Made by a program: the position numbers and the translations under genes | Part shown: positions 14,901 to 17,810 of the stretch, in pieces | Layout of the letters: every line of letters begins with the position of its first letter | Numbering within the stretch: the first letter of the stretch is position 1 | The notes under the pieces: generated by a model | Seen by the model: the letters and a program-made list of their open reading frames with translations, nothing else | Database searches by the model: none | Told to the model about the DNA's origin: nothing | DNA from: Prolixibacteraceae bacterium | GTDB taxonomy: Bacteria > Bacteroidota > Bacteroidia > Bacteroidales > Prolixibacteraceae | NCBI GenBank assembly: GCA_003537645.1 | Contig: DPRM01000112.1 | Location: 13,292-31,101, forward strand | DNA length: 17,810 nucleotides | Reading direction: 5' to 3'

Positions 14901-15914
14901 TTAGTTGGTCCTGAAAACTTGTTCAAGAGTAATATTTTCGAAAGTAACCGTTTCAAATCCAATGTCTTCAATTACCAGATAAAAATAATTTGAGATGGCC
15001 GCAGGTAAATTCCCAGTTTCAACATTATTAACTAAAACGGTTGTATAACTATTGGTTGGCTTAAGCCAGATATTCACCCCAGAATTCATATCAATAATTG
15101 GCAAGTTAAAAGTTCCATAGCTAAAACCAATACCCGGTCCGTTTAAATGCAGAACCTTATATTCCTCATTATTAACAATGTTTAAAAATTCTCCCTTTTG
15201 CGGTAATTCCTCCTGATAATCGCCCCAATACATCAGTTCCGGCGATGCGTTTACAATAAAACCTAAAGATGGCAATGTTTTTTTTCCTGATGACTTTATA
15301 CGAAATTGAACATTCAGGTTATCAGCAACAGGCAAATTAAACCTTATCCACCTGTATTCTCGCGAATCATAATTCCTGAATTCGAGTGTTTGTGCGTTTA
15401 CAATCCGCCAATCTCCGGTCGTTTCCCAATTAAGGTTCATAAACCTCATAGCTAAATGTTTATTCGATTCAAAATAAAGATTATAGCTCAAAGTTTCATT
15501 GTATTTGCTGTTCAGGTAAACCGTCAGATTAACTTCACCAGTATAACTTGAAGTGAAGAAAAGTTCAGATTTTCCGGTATCATTCCTCGAATAACTAATC
15601 GTATCATTGTCAGCATTAAACAATACCATTTTAATGTCGGGCGTATATTTCAAATCGGGCTGAATGCAATAAAGATGATACTTTTCTCCTTTATTAACCT
15701 TTATCCGGTAAAGATTTGTGTCGTTTTTACTTGTAAACACTTTGGTATAAAAACGGTTCCCGTCTTCTGCTATGTACGTATTCTGGTTCGGCTTTATTTC
15801 AAGCAAAACACGCGGCTTCTCATCTTTAGCCAACGGATCCGGGCAATCTTTTTCGCACGAAAGGGAAAAACAAACTATTGCACAAAGCATTACTATGAAA
15901 CTAATTGATTTCAT
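14901..15914 (-). CDS. Unrecognised surface-type lipoprotein with a possible lectin-like domain
   Basis: A 337-residue lipoprotein that I do not recognise by family. The signal peptide ends in CFSLSC (Cys20), followed by EKDCPDP, an acidic start that fits surface export in Bacteroidota. Residues about 32-150 alternate short beta strands (NLYRIKVNKGEKYHLYCI, SELFFTSSYTGEVNLTVYL) in a way that recalls the pre-peptidase C-terminal (PPC) beta-sandwich. Residues about 155-335 look like a second beta-sandwich of concanavalin/LamG-like type, with WETTGDWRIVNAQTLEFRN near its start and a YLVIEDIGFETVTFENITLEQV ending common in such jelly-rolls. No catalytic motif is visible. It lies on the same strand as the sigma gene, 92 bases upstream, and could be a glycan-binding accessory of the PUL or an unrelated cell-surface protein. 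By eye it looks more A/T-rich than the enzyme genes. Confidence 0.8.
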   Translation of the reverse strand: MKSISFIVMLCAIVCFSLSCEKDCPDPLAKDEKPRVLLEIKPNQNTYIAEDGNRFYTKVFTSKNDTNLYRIKVNKGEKYHLYCIQPDLKYTPDIKMVLFNADNDTISYSRNDTGKSELFFTSSYTGEVNLTVYLNSKYNETLSYNLYFESNKHLAMRFMNLNWETTGDWRIVNAQTLEFRNYDSREYRWIRFNLPVADNLNVQFRIKSSGKKTLPSLGFIVNASPELMYWGDYQEELPQKGEFLNIVNNEEYKVLHLNGPGIGFSYGTFNLPIIDMNSGVNIWLKPTNSYTTVLVNNVETGNLPAAISNYFYLVIEDIGFETVTFENITLEQVFRTN

Positions 15915-16086
15915 GGTTTGAATTTAATTGGTTTTAATTTCAGGCAACAATAATTAAAATTAACTAAATATAATCAGATCATTAGCAATTTATGCGCCCA
16001 TTGTAGCGATTTAATTAAACATTAAAATTTAGAATTTGTTACTTTAAATGCTTACTTTAAAAAACTGAAAAATCAATTGCTCAACT
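15915..16086. other. Divergent intergenic region between lipoprotein gene and sucA
   Basis: A 172-base A/T-rich spacer separates genes that point away from each other, so it must hold both promoters. I see TTAGAATTTG at 16029-16038, close to but not matching the Bacteroidota -7 consensus TAnnTTTG, with no well-spaced TTG upstream. No strong repeat, riboswitch or terminator is visible. Confidence 0.4.
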
Positions 16087-17810
16087 ATGGATAAATTTTC
16101 GCAAGTGGGGAACCAGGAAATCGCGGCCATTGAAGAATTATACTCTGCCTATCTAATTGATCCTGAATCGGTAAATGTCAGCTGGAAAAACTTCTTCGCC
16201 GGATTTGAATTTGCCCGAAAGAATTTTGCCGATACAAAAAATTCGGTTCACGACGATAAAATCGACAAAGAATTTGCTATTCTGAATCTCATACACGGCT
16301 ATCGTCAGCGAGGTCATTTATTTACCAAAACCAATCCGGTACGTTCGAGACGAAAATATCTGCCTACTTTAGATATCGAAAACTTTGGATTGCAGAAATC
16401 CGACCTTGATACTGTTTTTCAGGCAGGTAACAACATTGGTATCGGCCCGGCAACACTTAAAGCAATTATCGAACATCTCGAAGCCACTTATTGCCAATCC
16501 ATCGGAGTTGAATACGTGTTCATGCGCCATCCGGAGTTGATTGACTGGCTGAAAGTTAAAATGGAATCGACCCGAAACTCACAGGTTTTTACTCCTGAAC
16601 AAAAAAATCACATCTATTATCACTTAAAACTTGCGGTTGGCTTCGAAAGCTTCATTCACAAAAAATTTGTTGGCCAAAAACGGTTTTCGCTCGAAGGTGG
16701 CGAAGCGCTCATTCCTGCGCTGGATGCAGTTATTGAACATGGTGCGGAACTTGGGATCAGCGAGTTTGTTATTGGCATGGCTCACCGCGGAAGGCTCAAT
16801 GTTCTGACCAATATTCTCGAAAAACCGTACGAAAATATTTTCAAGGAATTTGTCGGTACCGAATACGAGCAAGACCTTTCGCTGGGCGATGTAAAATATC
16901 ATCTGGGATATGAAAATGAAGTAGAAACCGACAATGGAAAAAAAGTAAGGCTAAGCCTCATGCCCAACCCTTCGCATCTCGAAACGGTGGGAGCGCTTGT
17001 TCAGGGAATGGTTCGGTCTCGAATCGATACTCATTACGACAACGATTTCAATAAAGTGGCTCCAATTGTAATTCATGGCGATGCGGCCATTGCCACTCAG
17101 GGAATTGTGTACGAAATAATTCAGATGTCGCAGTTACCGGGCTACAAAACCGGAGGAACGATTCATCTGGTCATAAACAATCAGGTTGGCTTTACCACCA
17201 ATTATCTTGAAGCGCGTTCGAGTACCTATTGTACCGACGTGGCAAAAGTGACCCGTTCACCCGTTTTCCACGTAAATGGCGACGATGTTGAAGCCATTAT
17301 TTTCACGGTGAAACTTGCAATGGAATTCAGGCAAAAATTTCATACCGATGTTTTTATTGATATTTTATGCTACCGGAAATACGGGCACAACGAAGGCGAC
17401 GAACCGCGGTTCACCCAACCTTTGTTGTATAAGGCAATCGAAAAGCACCCCAATCCTCGCGATATTTATGCCGATAAACTGGCAGAACAAGGGGTAATGA
17501 GCAGGGCCGAAACATCAAAACTTAATCATGAATTCGACTTGCTACTTGAAGAAAAACACAAAGAATCAGAGAAAATTGATAAAGTAATTGTTCGTCGTTT
17601 CCTGAACGGGAAATACACAAAATATGCAAACCCATCAAAGGCCAATTTAATTCTTCCGGTTAAAACAGGTGTCAAAAAAAGTGAATTGTTGCGCATTGCT
17701 GAAAGAATCAACACACTTCCGGCTGACAAAAAATTCTTTAAGAAAATCGACCGGATTGTGGAGGATCGTCGCATGATGATACTCGATAACCGCATGGATT
17801 GGGCAATGGC
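16087..17810 (+). CDS. sucA: 2-oxoglutarate dehydrogenase E1 component (SucA), 3' end cut off
   Basis: The first 574 codons of the thiamine-diphosphate-dependent E1 subunit, which decarboxylates 2-oxoglutarate and passes the succinyl group to the E2 lipoyl arm in the citric acid cycle. Full-length proteins have about 900-950 residues, so roughly 60 percent is present. Landmarks in order: the N-terminal segment IEELYSAYLIDPESVNVSW (15-33) with NFFAGF (35-40); RFSLEGGEALIP (199-210); IGMAHRGRLNVL (229-240); NPSHLETVGALVQG (294-307); the diphosphate/Mg2+ site IHGDAAIATQG (329-339), with NNQVGFTT (364-371) supplying the Asn; and CYRKYGHNEGDEP (428-440). The frame is open with no break from the ATG at 16087 to the window end. 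The preceding bases (AACTGAAAAATCAATTGCTC) give no strong ribosome-binding site, as is normal here. It is a core metabolic gene, so it marks the right border of the PUL region and shows no functional tie to it. Confidence 0.97.
   Translation, partial: MDKFSQVGNQEIAAIEELYSAYLIDPESVNVSWKNFFAGFEFARKNFADTKNSVHDDKIDKEFAILNLIHGYRQRGHLFTKTNPVRSRRKYLPTLDIENFGLQKSDLDTVFQAGNNIGIGPATLKAIIEHLEATYCQSIGVEYVFMRHPELIDWLKVKMESTRNSQVFTPEQKNHIYYHLKLAVGFESFIHKKFVGQKRFSLEGGEALIPALDAVIEHGAELGISEFVIGMAHRGRLNVLTNILEKPYENIFKEFVGTEYEQDLSLGDVKYHLGYENEVETDNGKKVRLSLMPNPSHLETVGALVQGMVRSRIDTHYDNDFNKVAPIVIHGDAAIATQGIVYEIIQMSQLPGYKTGGTIHLVINNQVGFTTNYLEARSSTYCTDVAKVTRSPVFHVNGDDVEAIIFTVKLAMEFRQKFHTDVFIDILCYRKYGHNEGDEPRFTQPLLYKAIEKHPNPRDIYADKLAEQGVMSRAETSKLNHEFDLLLEEKHKESEKIDKVIVRRFLNGKYTKYANPSKANLILPVKTGVKKSELLRIAERINTLPADKKFFKKIDRIVEDRRMMILDNRMDWAM

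Noticed and set aside
14780..14971. A 63-codon minus-strand frame spanning the sigma gene start and the end of the lipoprotein gene
   Set aside because: It overlaps both real genes in other frames and has no recognisable domain or start signal.

Overview
The window looks like a chromosomal segment of a Bacteroidota bacterium. It has SusC/SusD pairs, many N-terminal lipoprotein signals, an ECF sigma factor with a FecR-type anti-sigma factor, very weak Shine-Dalgarno sequences and A/T-rich spacers. A marine or soil Bacteroidales/Marinilabiliales-type lineage is a guess. No RNA genes, CRISPR arrays or insertion sequences were seen, and no stretch longer than about 300 bases lacks a gene.

Layout. 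(1) Positions 1-1575 (+) hold the 3' part of a SusD-like lipoprotein, the tail of another polysaccharide utilisation locus (PUL) entering from the left. It ends at a perfect 20-bp hairpin (1595-1638) that can serve as a terminator on both strands. (2) Positions 1681-14808 (all -) form a second PUL. In transcription order it holds an ECF sigma factor, a FecR-like anti-sigma factor, a SusC with an N-terminal STN signalling domain, a SusD, two GH43-type enzymes, a 153-bp spacer with repeated GTCA boxes, a third GH43, a GH93-like exo-arabinanase fused to a CBM9-like module, and a GH5-like clan GH-A enzyme. (3) Positions 14901-15914 (-) encode an unrecognised lipoprotein just upstream of the sigma gene. 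(4) From 16087 (+) the 5' part of sucA, the E1 component of 2-oxoglutarate dehydrogenase, runs off the right edge.

How the genes fit together. GH93 plus three GH43 enzymes point to arabinan, or the arabinose-rich side chains of pectin, as the target (inference from families). SusD would capture glycan at the cell surface and SusC would import oligosaccharides. The enzymes would trim them largely from chain ends; no obvious endo-arabinanase or GH51 arabinofuranosidase is present. The STN-SusC / FecR / ECF sigma set is the standard arrangement for trans-envelope signalling, in which a loaded transporter releases the sigma factor to transcribe its own PUL.

The most unusual non-coding structure lies between the sigma and anti-sigma genes. 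It is a cluster of short hairpins with GAA/TTC loops, and two of them in opposite orientation carry the same 14-base tail (12 of 14 identical). This looks like a dispersed REP-like repeat family.
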